DNA from: CAVPDE01 sp963702565
GTDB lineage: Bacteria; Desulfobacterota; DSM-4660; Desulfatiglandales; HGW-15
Length of the DNA: 64,000 nucleotides
Assembly: GCA_963702565.1 (NCBI GenBank)
Contig: CAVPDE010000016.1
Span: 186,001-250,000, forward strand
Direction: 5' to 3'
The notes beneath the pieces are model-generated. The model did no database searches and had not been told where the DNA came from. It saw nothing but the letters and a program-made list of their open reading frames with translations. Below, piece after piece: positions 8,395 to 16,080 of this stretch; within the stretch, counting starts at the first letter, position 1, and the number at the start of each line of letters is the position of its first letter. A program made the translations under genes and the position numbers.

Positions 8395-10251
8395 ATGACC
8401 AACAAGAGTGTAGGACGGTTTCCTGATCCCCATGACTTCAAAGTCCCCAAGGAGCTTGAAGGATGGGAAGAGATGTACGCACCCCAGCGGTTGTTCAGCA
8501 AGGATAGAGCCCAGTGGGAAAAGAGGCATTTCTGGTTCCAGGACAAAATCCATGCGCCGGAGCCGCTATATCCTCTTGATGATATTTTCCAAGAGGCATG
8601 GCAAATCGCCCTTTCCCAGTACACCACCAGGGTTTTCTGCATTCCTCCGGCTCAGGGAATCGCTCAAAGGATCGTGGGCTGCTACATGTACATCACTCCT
8701 GTAGAGCCGCCTCCGCCGGAAGTGATAGGGAAAAAGGCGGAACTTTTCGGCAAGAGGGTCCCCTACATCTTTCAGAATTACACCAAGCTCTGGGACCACT
8801 GGTACGACAGATTCCAGGAACTGGGCAAGGAAATGGAAGCGCTCAAGATACCCTCGGAGTTGAGTGATTTCGTGCCCGATGATGAGGTTATCCCTACGCC
8901 CAAGGGTTATACGGTAGCCTACGAGATCATCGAGTCTTTCAACACGATCATCAGCCTCATTTTCAAAGCGTGGCAGTTCCACTTCCAGTACCTGAATTTG
9001 GCCTACCTTGCCTATCTCATGTTTGTGGACACGGCCAGAAAGCTCTTCCCCGGCATCAAGGAGAGCACCATCGGCAAAATGGTCGCGGGCGCCGACGTCT
9101 CCATGTTCCGGCCCGAGGAGGAACTTTGCCGGTTGAGCCGCCTTGCCATGAGCCAGTCGCCCGTGGTCAAGGTCCTCAAGAAAGACACCTCTGCTGCGGA
9201 AAAGGTTAAAGAGCTTCAAGGTTCAGAGGCCGGCCGGATGTGGCTTGAAGAGTTGGAAAGGGTCAAGAATCCTTGGTTCTTTGTCTCCTGTGGCAGCGGA
9301 TGGTTTCACTACGAGGGAAGCTGGGTGACCAAAATGGATGTGCCCTTCAGCTACCTCAAGAGCTACGTTGAAAGGCTTGAGAAAGGCGAGAAGATCGAGA
9401 GGTCTCTCACCTCGATTTCCGAGGAAAGAGACCGGATCGTCGCTGAGTACCGGGCGCTCATCAAGTCGGACGACGACAAGAAATCCTTTGAAGATGCCTA
9501 CAACGTGGTCAGGGCCATTTACCGGTATGCCGAGGATCACCTTTTCTGGGTCGAGCACTGGCTCCACACCATATGGTTCCGGCGAATAAGAGAGTTCGGA
9601 AGCCTGCTGGCGAAGTACAACGTGCTGAAAAAACCTGACGACATTTACCTCTTCAACCGATTCGAGGTCCCCATGTTGCTGGAAGACCTGGCGACTGCGT
9701 GGGCGTTGGGGATCGGTGCCCCCACCAGAGGCGTGTACTGGCAGGAAAAGGCCGCAAAACGGGAGAAGATCCTGCAGGCCGCCAGAAACTGGCAGGCCAT
9801 TCCTGCTCTCGGAGTTCCGCCGACGGAGGTCTCCGAACCCTTCACTGTTATGTTGTGGGGCATCACGACCGACACCGTGGCGGAGTGGCTGAAAGCTGGG
9901 GAAACCGAAGCGAAGGACGTGAACCAGATGAAGGGCTTTGCCTCATCCGCCGGTATTGCGGAAGGACCTGCGCGGGTGCTCAAGCTCCTCGAGGACATCG
10001 TGAAGCTGCAGCCGGGTGAAATTCTTGTGGCCCCCTGCACCAACCCGTCTTGGGCGCCTGTGTTCACAAAGATCAAAGGCGCTGTGACGGACATCGGCGG
10101 GCTCACGTCTCACGCAGCCATTGTTTCAAGGGAGTATGGTCTCCCTGCTGTGACCGGCACCGGGGTGGCAACTTCTGTCATCAAGACCGGAGACATCGTC
10201 AAACTGGACGGCAGCACTGGAATGGTGACCATTGTGAAGAGGGCGAAGTAG
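8395..10251 (+). CDS. ppsA: Phenylphosphate synthase-like subunit with phosphohistidine domain (PpsA-like)
   Basis: The 618-aa protein resembles the C-terminal part of PEP synthase. Its C-terminus has the mobile phosphohistidine domain, with GGLTSHAAIVSREYG (His at about 573) and a terminal KTGDIVKLDGSTG. In Thauera aromatica, phenylphosphate synthase splits the PEP-synthase fold into a His-bearing subunit of about 70 kDa and an ATP-binding subunit of about 40 kDa. The enzyme makes phenylphosphate from phenol and ATP, releasing AMP and phosphate. The start at 8395 follows AGAGGAGGG. PpsB and UbiD/HAD genes downstream support this assignment over ordinary PEP synthase. A related phenol such as cresol or catechol could be the true substrate. 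Confidence 0.85.
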   Translation: MTNKSVGRFPDPHDFKVPKELEGWEEMYAPQRLFSKDRAQWEKRHFWFQDKIHAPEPLYPLDDIFQEAWQIALSQYTTRVFCIPPAQGIAQRIVGCYMYITPVEPPPPEVIGKKAELFGKRVPYIFQNYTKLWDHWYDRFQELGKEMEALKIPSELSDFVPDDEVIPTPKGYTVAYEIIESFNTIISLIFKAWQFHFQYLNLAYLAYLMFVDTARKLFPGIKESTIGKMVAGADVSMFRPEEELCRLSRLAMSQSPVVKVLKKDTSAAEKVKELQGSEAGRMWLEELERVKNPWFFVSCGSGWFHYEGSWVTKMDVPFSYLKSYVERLEKGEKIERSLTSISEERDRIVAEYRALIKSDDDKKSFEDAYNVVRAIYRYAEDHLFWVEHWLHTIWFRRIREFGSLLAKYNVLKKPDDIYLFNRFEVPMLLEDLATAWALGIGAPTRGVYWQEKAAKREKILQAARNWQAIPALGVPPTEVSEPFTVMLWGITTDTVAEWLKAGETEAKDVNQMKGFASSAGIAEGPARVLKLLEDIVKLQPGEILVAPCTNPSWAPVFTKIKGAVTDIGGLTSHAAIVSREYGLPAVTGTGVATSVIKTGDIVKLDGSTGMVTIVKRAK

Positions 10252-10266
10252 CCCAGAATGATGCAA

Positions 10267-10293
10267 GCCGGGGGCACCCAGCGTGCCCCCGGC
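10267..10293 (+). terminator. Hairpin after ppsA
   Basis: GCCGGGGGCAC and GTGCCCCCGGC form a perfect 11-bp stem with a 5-nt loop, 15 bp after the ppsA stop. No T-run follows, so it may stabilise the ppsA message or attenuate read-through to ppsB. Confidence 0.6.
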
Positions 10294-10371
10294 TCGATAA
10301 CCTTACACCGTAGCTTCTCCGCAAGCTGCGCAGAAGCTCAAGAGCGAACCCGCCCGAGGCGGGTAAACCGC

Positions 10372-10468
10372 AGAACATCGAATAATGAATAGCGAACGCT
10401 GAAGGAAACAACAGAAGAGATTTACCTTCATCATTCAAGATTCCCTGTTCGATATTCGGCATTCGGGT
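10372..10468. repeat. Imperfect inverted repeat with ATCGAATAATGAAT motif
   Basis: GAACATCGAATAATGAAT is answered by CATCATTCAAGATTCCCTG and TTCGATATTCGGCATTCGG about 60 bases later. The words resemble a palindromic repeat type common in environmental bacterial genomes. It fills most of the 240-bp gap between ppsA and ppsB. Confidence 0.5.
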
Positions 10469-10492
10469 TTAGGCACTCCAAGGAGAGGTACC

Positions 10493-11569
10493 ATGGCGGA
10501 TAAATGGATCTACTGGCTTAGAGAACTGGGGACAGAGCACAACAACATCGTAGGGAAAAAGTGCGCCAATCTCGGGGAAATGACCAAAGCCGGATTTCAT
10601 GTGCCGCCGGGCTTCGCCCTCGGCGTGGGGGCCTATGAAAGGTTCATGAAGGAGACGGTCGCCTCTGAGCGTCTGCTGGCCTTTCTGAAAACGTTCAAAG
10701 CGGATGCCCACAAAGTAGAAGATACTCTGAAATTCGAGGCGGCCGGCACGGAGATGAGAAAGATCGTTGAGTCCATCAAGATGCCGCCTGATATGGAAGA
10801 GACGATTAGAAACTACTACGCCCAGCTCTGCAAGGAGACGGGAAAGAAGGATCTGTTTGTCGCCACGCGATCCGCAGGTCCGGCAAGCCATCCCGGCCAA
10901 TACGAGACCTATCTCAACGTGAGCGGCGCAGATGAAGTGGTGAGAAACGTGACCCGGGTGTGGTCAAGCACGTTCAACACACGCTCCATCATTGCGAGGG
11001 CAAGGCTCGACCTCCCGCTCCATTACGACCCCATAGGGGTGGCGGTTCTCACCATGGTGGATGCCAAGGCAGCCGGTGTGCTGTTTACGGTGAATCCGGT
11101 GAACGGAGACGAGTCCAAGGTCGCTCTGGAGGCAAGCTTCGGTTTTGGCGAGGCTGTGGTTTCGGGAAACGTGACCCCGGACCGCTACCTCGTCGACAAG
11201 ATCACCTACGAAATAGACGAAAAAGTCATCTCCGACAAGGGCGCCGAGTTCGCCTACAACCCGGCGACCAGAGAAATGGAGTACAAGGAACTCCCTCCTG
11301 ACAGGAGAAAGCTGCCCTGCCTCGAAGACCGGGAAGTCATCGAGCTCACGAAAATCGCCAAGAAGGTGGAGGCTCATTTCGGGTGCCCGCAAGACATCGA
11401 ATATTCCATTTCCCTAAGCATGGAGTTCCCTGAGAGCATCTTCCTTGTCCAGGCCCGACCGGAGTCCGTGTGGGGCAAGAAGAAAAAGGAATCGGTGCTC
11501 GGAAAAAAGACGGGATGGCAGCTCCTCTTTGAAAAGGCAACCACCCCTATCAAATTGAAAACCGATTAA
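10493..11569 (+). CDS. ppsB: Phenylphosphate synthase-like subunit, ATP-grasp PEP/pyruvate-binding domain (PpsB-like)
   Basis: The 358-aa protein covers the N-terminal ATP-grasp half of PEP synthase. It has VGKKCANLGEMTKAGFHVPPG at the N-terminus, ATRSAG..HPGQYETYLNV, the GFGEAVVSGNVTPDRYLVDK segment and the terminal FLVQARPESVW. In the Thauera enzyme this subunit binds ATP and transfers the beta-phosphate to the histidine of PpsA. AGGAGAGGTACC precedes the ATG. It lies 241 bp after ppsA on the same strand. The third, CBS-domain subunit (PpsC) known from Thauera is not found next to it. Confidence 0.85.
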   Translation: MADKWIYWLRELGTEHNNIVGKKCANLGEMTKAGFHVPPGFALGVGAYERFMKETVASERLLAFLKTFKADAHKVEDTLKFEAAGTEMRKIVESIKMPPDMEETIRNYYAQLCKETGKKDLFVATRSAGPASHPGQYETYLNVSGADEVVRNVTRVWSSTFNTRSIIARARLDLPLHYDPIGVAVLTMVDAKAAGVLFTVNPVNGDESKVALEASFGFGEAVVSGNVTPDRYLVDKITYEIDEKVISDKGAEFAYNPATREMEYKELPPDRRKLPCLEDREVIELTKIAKKVEAHFGCPQDIEYSISLSMEFPESIFLVQARPESVWGKKKKESVLGKKTGWQLLFEKATTPIKLKTD

Positions 11570-11905
11570 GAAACCTCAATCGCACGGTGATCGTCGAAAT
11601 CAGGGGGAGGGATAAGCGATGACCCATCAGACTTCGCCTCATCCTTCACTTCCATCTCCTCTTCGAAGATTCTCCTGTCTCATTCATGGGCAACCTCTTA
11701 TCAGATATGAGACTTTGTTTCTCCCCTTTCTTCTAAAACCCATTCATCCCTGGCACAGCGTGTGCCGATCGCATTTGGCTCCTTAGTAGACTAAACGAAA
11801 ATCCATCTCCAGAAAAGGGACGACTGGGGTGCTGAACCGCACGACGCTCAGCTCCCGTCATTGAGGCCGTTGTAATCTTATTCACCTTAAGAAAGGAGAG
11901 GACTT
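11570..11905. other. 336-bp intergenic region without a convincing gene
   Basis: The sequence is C/T-rich. It holds an open frame of 55 codons (11619-11786) preceded by GGGGGAGGG, but its composition looks non-coding. TTCACCTTAAGAAAGGAGAGG supplies the ribosome binding site of the next gene. No dyad like those at 8076 or 13144 is present, so the membrane-protein gene may depend on ppsB read-through. Confidence 0.5.
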
Positions 11906-13006
11906 ATGGAAGACAAAAAGATTGGTTTTGGACCAAGTGGACCGGCTGCCGGGCTCATTCAATTGATTATCTTAACCCTCGTCGGGATTCTCCTGTTTGT
12001 CTACGGGATCTCCGTAGACCTGATTGTCATGAAACTCATTCCTGCATCCCTTCTCATGTTGGTTGCCCTCGGCCATCTCGCTCTCCTTGGAGACAACTTT
12101 CCCTTTGCACCTCCGGGAGGGAAATGGACGCCCGACAAGTCAAGGTTTACTGCAGGACTTGGGATGACTGTGATCTGGGCTGTTTTCACGTTCATCTTCC
12201 TCCTTTTTGTGAGGTATGTTTACCCGGGTTGGCCTATTGGCCCCGTCTATCTCTGGTTCGGGGTGATTGCCTTCTGGCTCACCCTGCTTTATGGGATCAA
12301 CTGGAACGGTTGGCCCTTTAAAGGGCGGCTTCACCCCTGGGGAACCATGGGGGTGAGCTTCATCATTATTATGGTGCTCTCGATAATCGTGTGGAATGGG
12401 TTAACCAATCTCGAGGGGACGCCTTTTGCGGGAAGTCCGATGGATCATAAAGGTCCCTTCAATGTCAATTGGCTGACAGGATACCTTGTCTGGTCCATCG
12501 CCTGGTTTTTCGTCTTCAACCCGGTTTTTGTCACTCAAGGATGGCCCTTCGGAAAATGGGGGCATCCGGGCGCAGCAATCGGGCAGACGATTCTTGCCCA
12601 TCTATTGGGCTACATCTGCTGGAACGGAAGCCTGGCATTGGGCATGAGCCCAACGTTTTCCTTCGCCGCCGTCGCCTCCTCGATCATCTTCTGGTCCCTG
12701 GTCTATTCCTGGCATCTCCAGTTCTGGGGAATCACGAAATATATTCTTTCCAATAGAGCTCTTGCGGCGGTCGTTGTTGTCTGCGTTCTGACTGTCATCT
12801 GGATCATCCTTCTGCGCGCCATCCTAGGGCCTGCGGCTGAGGCCATTGCCGCAAAGAAGCTCCCGGCAGACATCAATATCCTCATCATTTACATTAACCT
12901 TTGTGTCGTTGGGCCGGCCCTTATCCCCCACAACGCCTTCTGGTTGAGATGGCCGTTGACTCTGCCGGCTCCCCCGGGAACACCGCCGCCTGACAAAGCA
13001 GGATAG
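11906..13006 (+). CDS. Uncharacterised multi-pass membrane protein of the phenol cluster
   Basis: The 366-aa protein has about nine hydrophobic segments (roughly residues 15-35, 40-60, 85-105, 115-135, 150-170, 190-210, 235-255, 260-280 and 290-310, with another near 325). It seems to hold an internal duplication. WNGWPFKGRLHPWG (about 132-145) and TQGWPFGKWGHPG (about 210-222) each follow a Trp-rich helix and precede another helix containing WNG. I do not recognise the family. It replaces the PpsC position between ppsB and the carboxylase genes, so a role in phenol or aromatic-acid movement is possible but unproven. AAAGGAGAGG precedes the ATG. Confidence 0.75.
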   Translation: MEDKKIGFGPSGPAAGLIQLIILTLVGILLFVYGISVDLIVMKLIPASLLMLVALGHLALLGDNFPFAPPGGKWTPDKSRFTAGLGMTVIWAVFTFIFLLFVRYVYPGWPIGPVYLWFGVIAFWLTLLYGINWNGWPFKGRLHPWGTMGVSFIIIMVLSIIVWNGLTNLEGTPFAGSPMDHKGPFNVNWLTGYLVWSIAWFFVFNPVFVTQGWPFGKWGHPGAAIGQTILAHLLGYICWNGSLALGMSPTFSFAAVASSIIFWSLVYSWHLQFWGITKYILSNRALAAVVVVCVLTVIWIILLRAILGPAAEAIAAKKLPADINILIIYINLCVVGPALIPHNAFWLRWPLTLPAPPGTPPPDKAG

Positions 13007-13051
13007 CCTGGCGAGCCTTTGGGGCTGTCGATCCATCCATACAATTGGCAT

Positions 13052-13085
13052 GGGAAGGGGGAAAGAAGAGCTTTCCCCCATTCCC
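13052..13085 (+). terminator. Hairpin after the membrane-protein gene
   Basis: GGGGGAAAG and CTTTCCCCC form a 9-bp stem around a 5-nt loop, extended by GGAA/TTCC after one bulged base. There is no T-run. It lies 45 bp after the stop and just before the promoter of the next operon, so it probably separates the two transcripts. Confidence 0.6.
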
Positions 13086-13143
13086 CGCGGTTGAATGGAC
13101 ATGGCGAGAAAAAGTCTAAGTTTTTTTCATGGGTACAGGAAAT

Positions 13144-13187
13144 CATAAGACCAATTTATGGATATCATAAGAAAAAACGAATTGACA
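13144..13187 (+). promoter_or_regulatory. LysR operator and -35 element of the carboxylase operon
   Basis: CATAA-N7-TTATG overlaps the perfect dyad TTATGGATATCATAA (13156-13170), which contains T-N11-A. TTGACA (13182-13187) follows after GAAAAAACGAA. The ppsA promoter has the same elements with identical spacing. A -10 is not obvious at 17 bp, which fits an activator-dependent promoter. The mRNA would have a leader of about 120 nt before the UbiD start. Confidence 0.72.
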
Positions 13188-13338
13188 CATCACCCTAGAT
13201 AGCCGATGGTATTTTCAGTTTTCGCCGACCTGCAACTCAATCAATCTATTCACATAACAGCCTTTCCACATACCAAAATTCTTGAACCCCGCAGGAGCAT
13301 TTCGCGGGAACAGCCTGAGAGAGGAGGATGAGAGCGCC

Positions 13339-14757
13339 ATGAAAGATCTGAGAGACTTCATCGCAACGTGCGAGAAAGAGGGCGAACTGCGCAGGGTGAA
13401 GGCAGAGGTCGACTGGGATCTCGAGCTTTCCCACATCTGCAAAGTCGTTGAGGAGAAATCAGGACCTGCGCTGCTGTTCGAAAACGTCAAGGGATACAAG
13501 AGCCCGGTTCTGACCGGCGCCTTTGCCACCACCAAGAGGCTGGCCATTATCCTCGGAAAAAACACGAACCTCTCCATGGTTGAGCTGACAAAGGAGTGGG
13601 TGGACGTCTCCACGAAGAGCGTGGTCCAGGCAAAGGAGGTGAAGGACGGTCCTATCTTTGAAAACATCGTGGACGGCGACAAAGTCGACACCTTTGCTTT
13701 CCCTTCGCCCAAGTTTTATGAACTGGACGGCGGTCGCTACTTTGGAACAGCCGTGTTCATGACGATTCAAGACCCTGACACAGGCGACATCAATCTCGGC
13801 ACTTACCGGATGGGCGTCCTGGACAGCAAAACCGTGGGCGTGCAGCTCCTCAAAGGGAAAAAAGGCGACAGGATCCTGAAGAAGTACGGGAAGAAGGGCA
13901 AGAAGATGCCCGCGTGCGCCATCATCGGCGGCGATCCCCTGCACATCTTTGCAGGCGCAGCCACCGTGCCCGGCGCCAAGAGCGGCTACGATGTGGTGGG
14001 CACCCTGCGCGGTGCGCCCGTGGAAGTAGTGAAAGGCCAGTTGAGCGGACTTCCGATTCCGGCTGCCGCGGAGATCGTGCTCGAAGGAGAGATCGATGCC
14101 GACAAGCTCAGAAACGAGGGGCCTTTTGGCGAGTACACCGGCTACTATACGGAAGAACTCATCAAGCCCATTCCCAAACCCGCCCTGGAAGTGAAGCGCG
14201 TCTATTACAGGAACAACCCCATCCTCTGGGAAACCAGCGTGGGAAGGCCCGTAGGGGACCAGCACATGCTCTACGCCTTTGTGCGCAATGCCAGCTTGTG
14301 GACCGAGCTCAGCAAGATGCAGATCCCCGGCATCAAGACCGTATACACCATGCCCGAGGCTTCGGGACGCTTCTGGGTGGTCATCTCCGTTCAGCAGATG
14401 TATCCGGGCCACGCGGATCAGGTGGCCGCAGCGGTCATTGCCAGCAACACCGGCACCTACGGAATCAAAGGCATCATTCTCGTGGACGACGACATCAGCG
14501 CGGACGATCTGCCCAGGGTGTGGTGGGCCCTCGGCACCCGCTACAGCCCCAGCCGCGGCACCCAGATCATCAACCGGGGCAGGTCCACGCCTCTTGATCC
14601 GGCGATCGGGGCGGATGAAAACAAGTTCATCACCTCGCGGATCATCATGGATGCCACGATCCCCTTTGACTGGAAGGTCAAGCCCACGGAGATCAAGCTG
14701 ACCGATAGCGTCATGGCCAAAGTGAAGGCGCGCTGGAAAGAATACGGAATTGATTAG
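13339..14757 (+). CDS. UbiD-family carboxylase, phenylphosphate carboxylase large subunit-like (1)
   Basis: The 472-aa protein is a full-length UbiD-type, prenyl-FMN-dependent (de)carboxylase. It shows LRDFIATCEKEGELRRV at the start, TYRMGV with the conserved Arg, and NEGPFGEYTGYY with the catalytic-site Glu. In phenol degraders two UbiD paralogues (alpha and beta) carboxylate phenylphosphate to 4-hydroxybenzoate. The ATG at 13339 follows GAGAGGAGG and is preferred to the longer frame from 13282. It begins the eight-gene run and has a LysR box upstream. Whether it matches PpcA or PpcB cannot be told without alignment. Confidence 0.85.
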   Translation: MKDLRDFIATCEKEGELRRVKAEVDWDLELSHICKVVEEKSGPALLFENVKGYKSPVLTGAFATTKRLAIILGKNTNLSMVELTKEWVDVSTKSVVQAKEVKDGPIFENIVDGDKVDTFAFPSPKFYELDGGRYFGTAVFMTIQDPDTGDINLGTYRMGVLDSKTVGVQLLKGKKGDRILKKYGKKGKKMPACAIIGGDPLHIFAGAATVPGAKSGYDVVGTLRGAPVEVVKGQLSGLPIPAAAEIVLEGEIDADKLRNEGPFGEYTGYYTEELIKPIPKPALEVKRVYYRNNPILWETSVGRPVGDQHMLYAFVRNASLWTELSKMQIPGIKTVYTMPEASGRFWVVISVQQMYPGHADQVAAAVIASNTGTYGIKGIILVDDDISADDLPRVWWALGTRYSPSRGTQIINRGRSTPLDPAIGADENKFITSRIIMDATIPFDWKVKPTEIKLTDSVMAKVKARWKEYGID

Positions 14758-14782
14758 AGGGAGACTGGAAGGAGGAAACGAT

Positions 14783-15340
14783 ATGGCCGGGGAAAAGGAT
14801 CTGGAAAAAGCAAAGGCGAAGGCAAAGAACCTCAAGCTCTTCGCCCATGACATCCACGGGGTGCTGACGCCCAACACCTTCATGGTGGATATTGAAGGGA
14901 AGCGAAGGTACACCTTCTGGCACATGGACGGGTTCGGCGACCTCTCCCTTAACATGAACGGCGTCAGACCTGTCTACCTGGACTCCTCATCCATCGACGA
15001 CGAGGGCCTCTACCGCGCCAAGGAGCTCAAGCTCGAGAAGAATTACTTCAAGGTGACGGATCGGTGGGCCAAGATCGAGGATCTGAAAAAGGAAATGGGC
15101 ATCGGCGATGAGAACGTGGGCTACATCGGATGCGAAATCACGGATCTCGGGATCATGAAAAAGGTGGGCTTCTCCGTGGCCACGGCGGATGCCATTGACG
15201 AAGCCAAGGCGATCGCCGACTACGTGACGGCTGCGCCTGGAGGAAGAGGCCCCATCCGGGAGGTCTGCGAATTCATACTGAGGTCCATGGGCAAGTGGGA
15301 CGAATGGGTCGATAAGGTGACCAAGATGGGATACAAGTAG
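14783..15340 (+). CDS. HAD-superfamily protein with degenerate active site, carboxylase-associated
   Basis: The 185-aa protein is KdsC/PpcD-like. Its motif I is HDIHGVLT, so the nucleophile Asp23 is kept but the usual second Asp is His25. Motif II is LDSSS, and motif IV reads YIGCEITDLG where an active phosphatase would have GDD/GDE; the first acidic residue is Cys. It therefore probably cannot bind Mg2+ normally. It is a divergent paralogue of the next gene and lies between two UbiD genes, the place of the delta subunit (PpcD) of phenylphosphate carboxylase. A structural or regulatory subunit role is likely. GGAGG precedes the ATG. Confidence 0.75.
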   Translation: MAGEKDLEKAKAKAKNLKLFAHDIHGVLTPNTFMVDIEGKRRYTFWHMDGFGDLSLNMNGVRPVYLDSSSIDDEGLYRAKELKLEKNYFKVTDRWAKIEDLKKEMGIGDENVGYIGCEITDLGIMKKVGFSVATADAIDEAKAIADYVTAAPGGRGPIREVCEFILRSMGKWDEWVDKVTKMGYK

Positions 15341-15377
15341 CTCCCCTTGCCTGACACACGACACAGGAGGACAGAAG

Positions 15378-15920
15378 ATGAAGAGTGCACAAGAAGCGCT
15401 TGAGAAAGCCAAGAAAGTGAAGTTCGTGATTCTCGATATCCACGGCGTGCTGACGGACTGCGTGCTCTACTACGCAGACGACGGAAAAAAGTCAGAGATG
15501 TTCTCTCTCCACGATCGCCTGGGATGCAAGGCCCTGATCGAGGGCGGCATCGGCGTGGCCTTTCTGACCAGCAAGATCACCCGGACCGATGAACAGGTGG
15601 GCACCATCTATGGCGTGCCCCCTGAAAAACTCTGGGGCTCCTCCGCCAAGATCGGCAAGCTCGACGAGTTCGAGAAGGAAACGGGCTACAAGGATGAGGA
15701 CATCTGCTATGTGGGCGATGAGATGATCGATCTCGGCGTCATGAGAAGAGCGGGATTCTCCGTGGCTCCGGGCGATGCGTCGACCCTGGCAAAAGAAGAC
15801 GCCGACCTGGTCACCAAAGCAGGCGGCGGCAAAGGCGTGGTGAGGGAACTGGCCCAGTACATTCTCCAGGCCCAGGGCAAATGGGCCGCTGTGGTGGACA
15901 AGCTGAGCAAAGCGGGCTGA
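15378..15920 (+). CDS. HAD-superfamily phenylphosphate carboxylase delta-like subunit (PpcD-like)
   Basis: The 180-aa protein has motif I LDIHGVLTD (Asp20, His22), motif II FLTSK, a Lys in SSAKIGK and an intact motif IV YVGDEMIDLG. Length and fold match KdsC-type phosphatases. In Thauera the 18-kDa delta subunit belongs to this family and is part of the carboxylase, which must release phosphate from phenylphosphate. The second Asp of motif I, normally the general acid/base, is His here as in its neighbour. ACAGGAGGACAG precedes the ATG, and the spacing to the previous gene is 37 bp. Confidence 0.8.
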   Translation: MKSAQEALEKAKKVKFVILDIHGVLTDCVLYYADDGKKSEMFSLHDRLGCKALIEGGIGVAFLTSKITRTDEQVGTIYGVPPEKLWGSSAKIGKLDEFEKETGYKDEDICYVGDEMIDLGVMRRAGFSVAPGDASTLAKEDADLVTKAGGGKGVVRELAQYILQAQGKWAAVVDKLSKAG

Positions 15921-15942
15921 AGCGTCACTATCTTATCAAAAT

Positions 15943-15995
15943 TCGATACCCCTCCCCCTCCCCTTCACCCCCTCCCACGAGGGGAGGGGAAAGTC
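15943..15995. repeat. G/C-tract palindrome
   Basis: CCCCTCCCCCTCCCCTTCACC is followed by CCCCTCCCACGAGGGGAGGGG. It resembles the second half of the repeat at 3460-3572 and sits in the 160-bp gap between the second HAD gene and the second UbiD gene. Confidence 0.55.
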
Positions 15996-16080
15996 TTAGT
16001 ATGAACTACCCTGAAAGGGGATTTTCAGCAGGTAACAATCAACACGGAGACAGGACGTCTCCAAGAACAGGAGGCTTAAC

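Noticed and set aside
8395..11569. Ordinary phosphoenolpyruvate synthase split by a frameshift
   Set aside because: The two parts are in reversed order relative to PEP synthase (phosphohistidine domain first), have separate ribosome sites and match the phenylphosphate synthase layout.
11619..11786. Small 55-codon frame between ppsB and the membrane-protein gene
   Set aside because: It has GGGGGAGGG upstream, but the product (Pro, Ser and Leu rich, no conserved pattern) looks like translated non-coding sequence.
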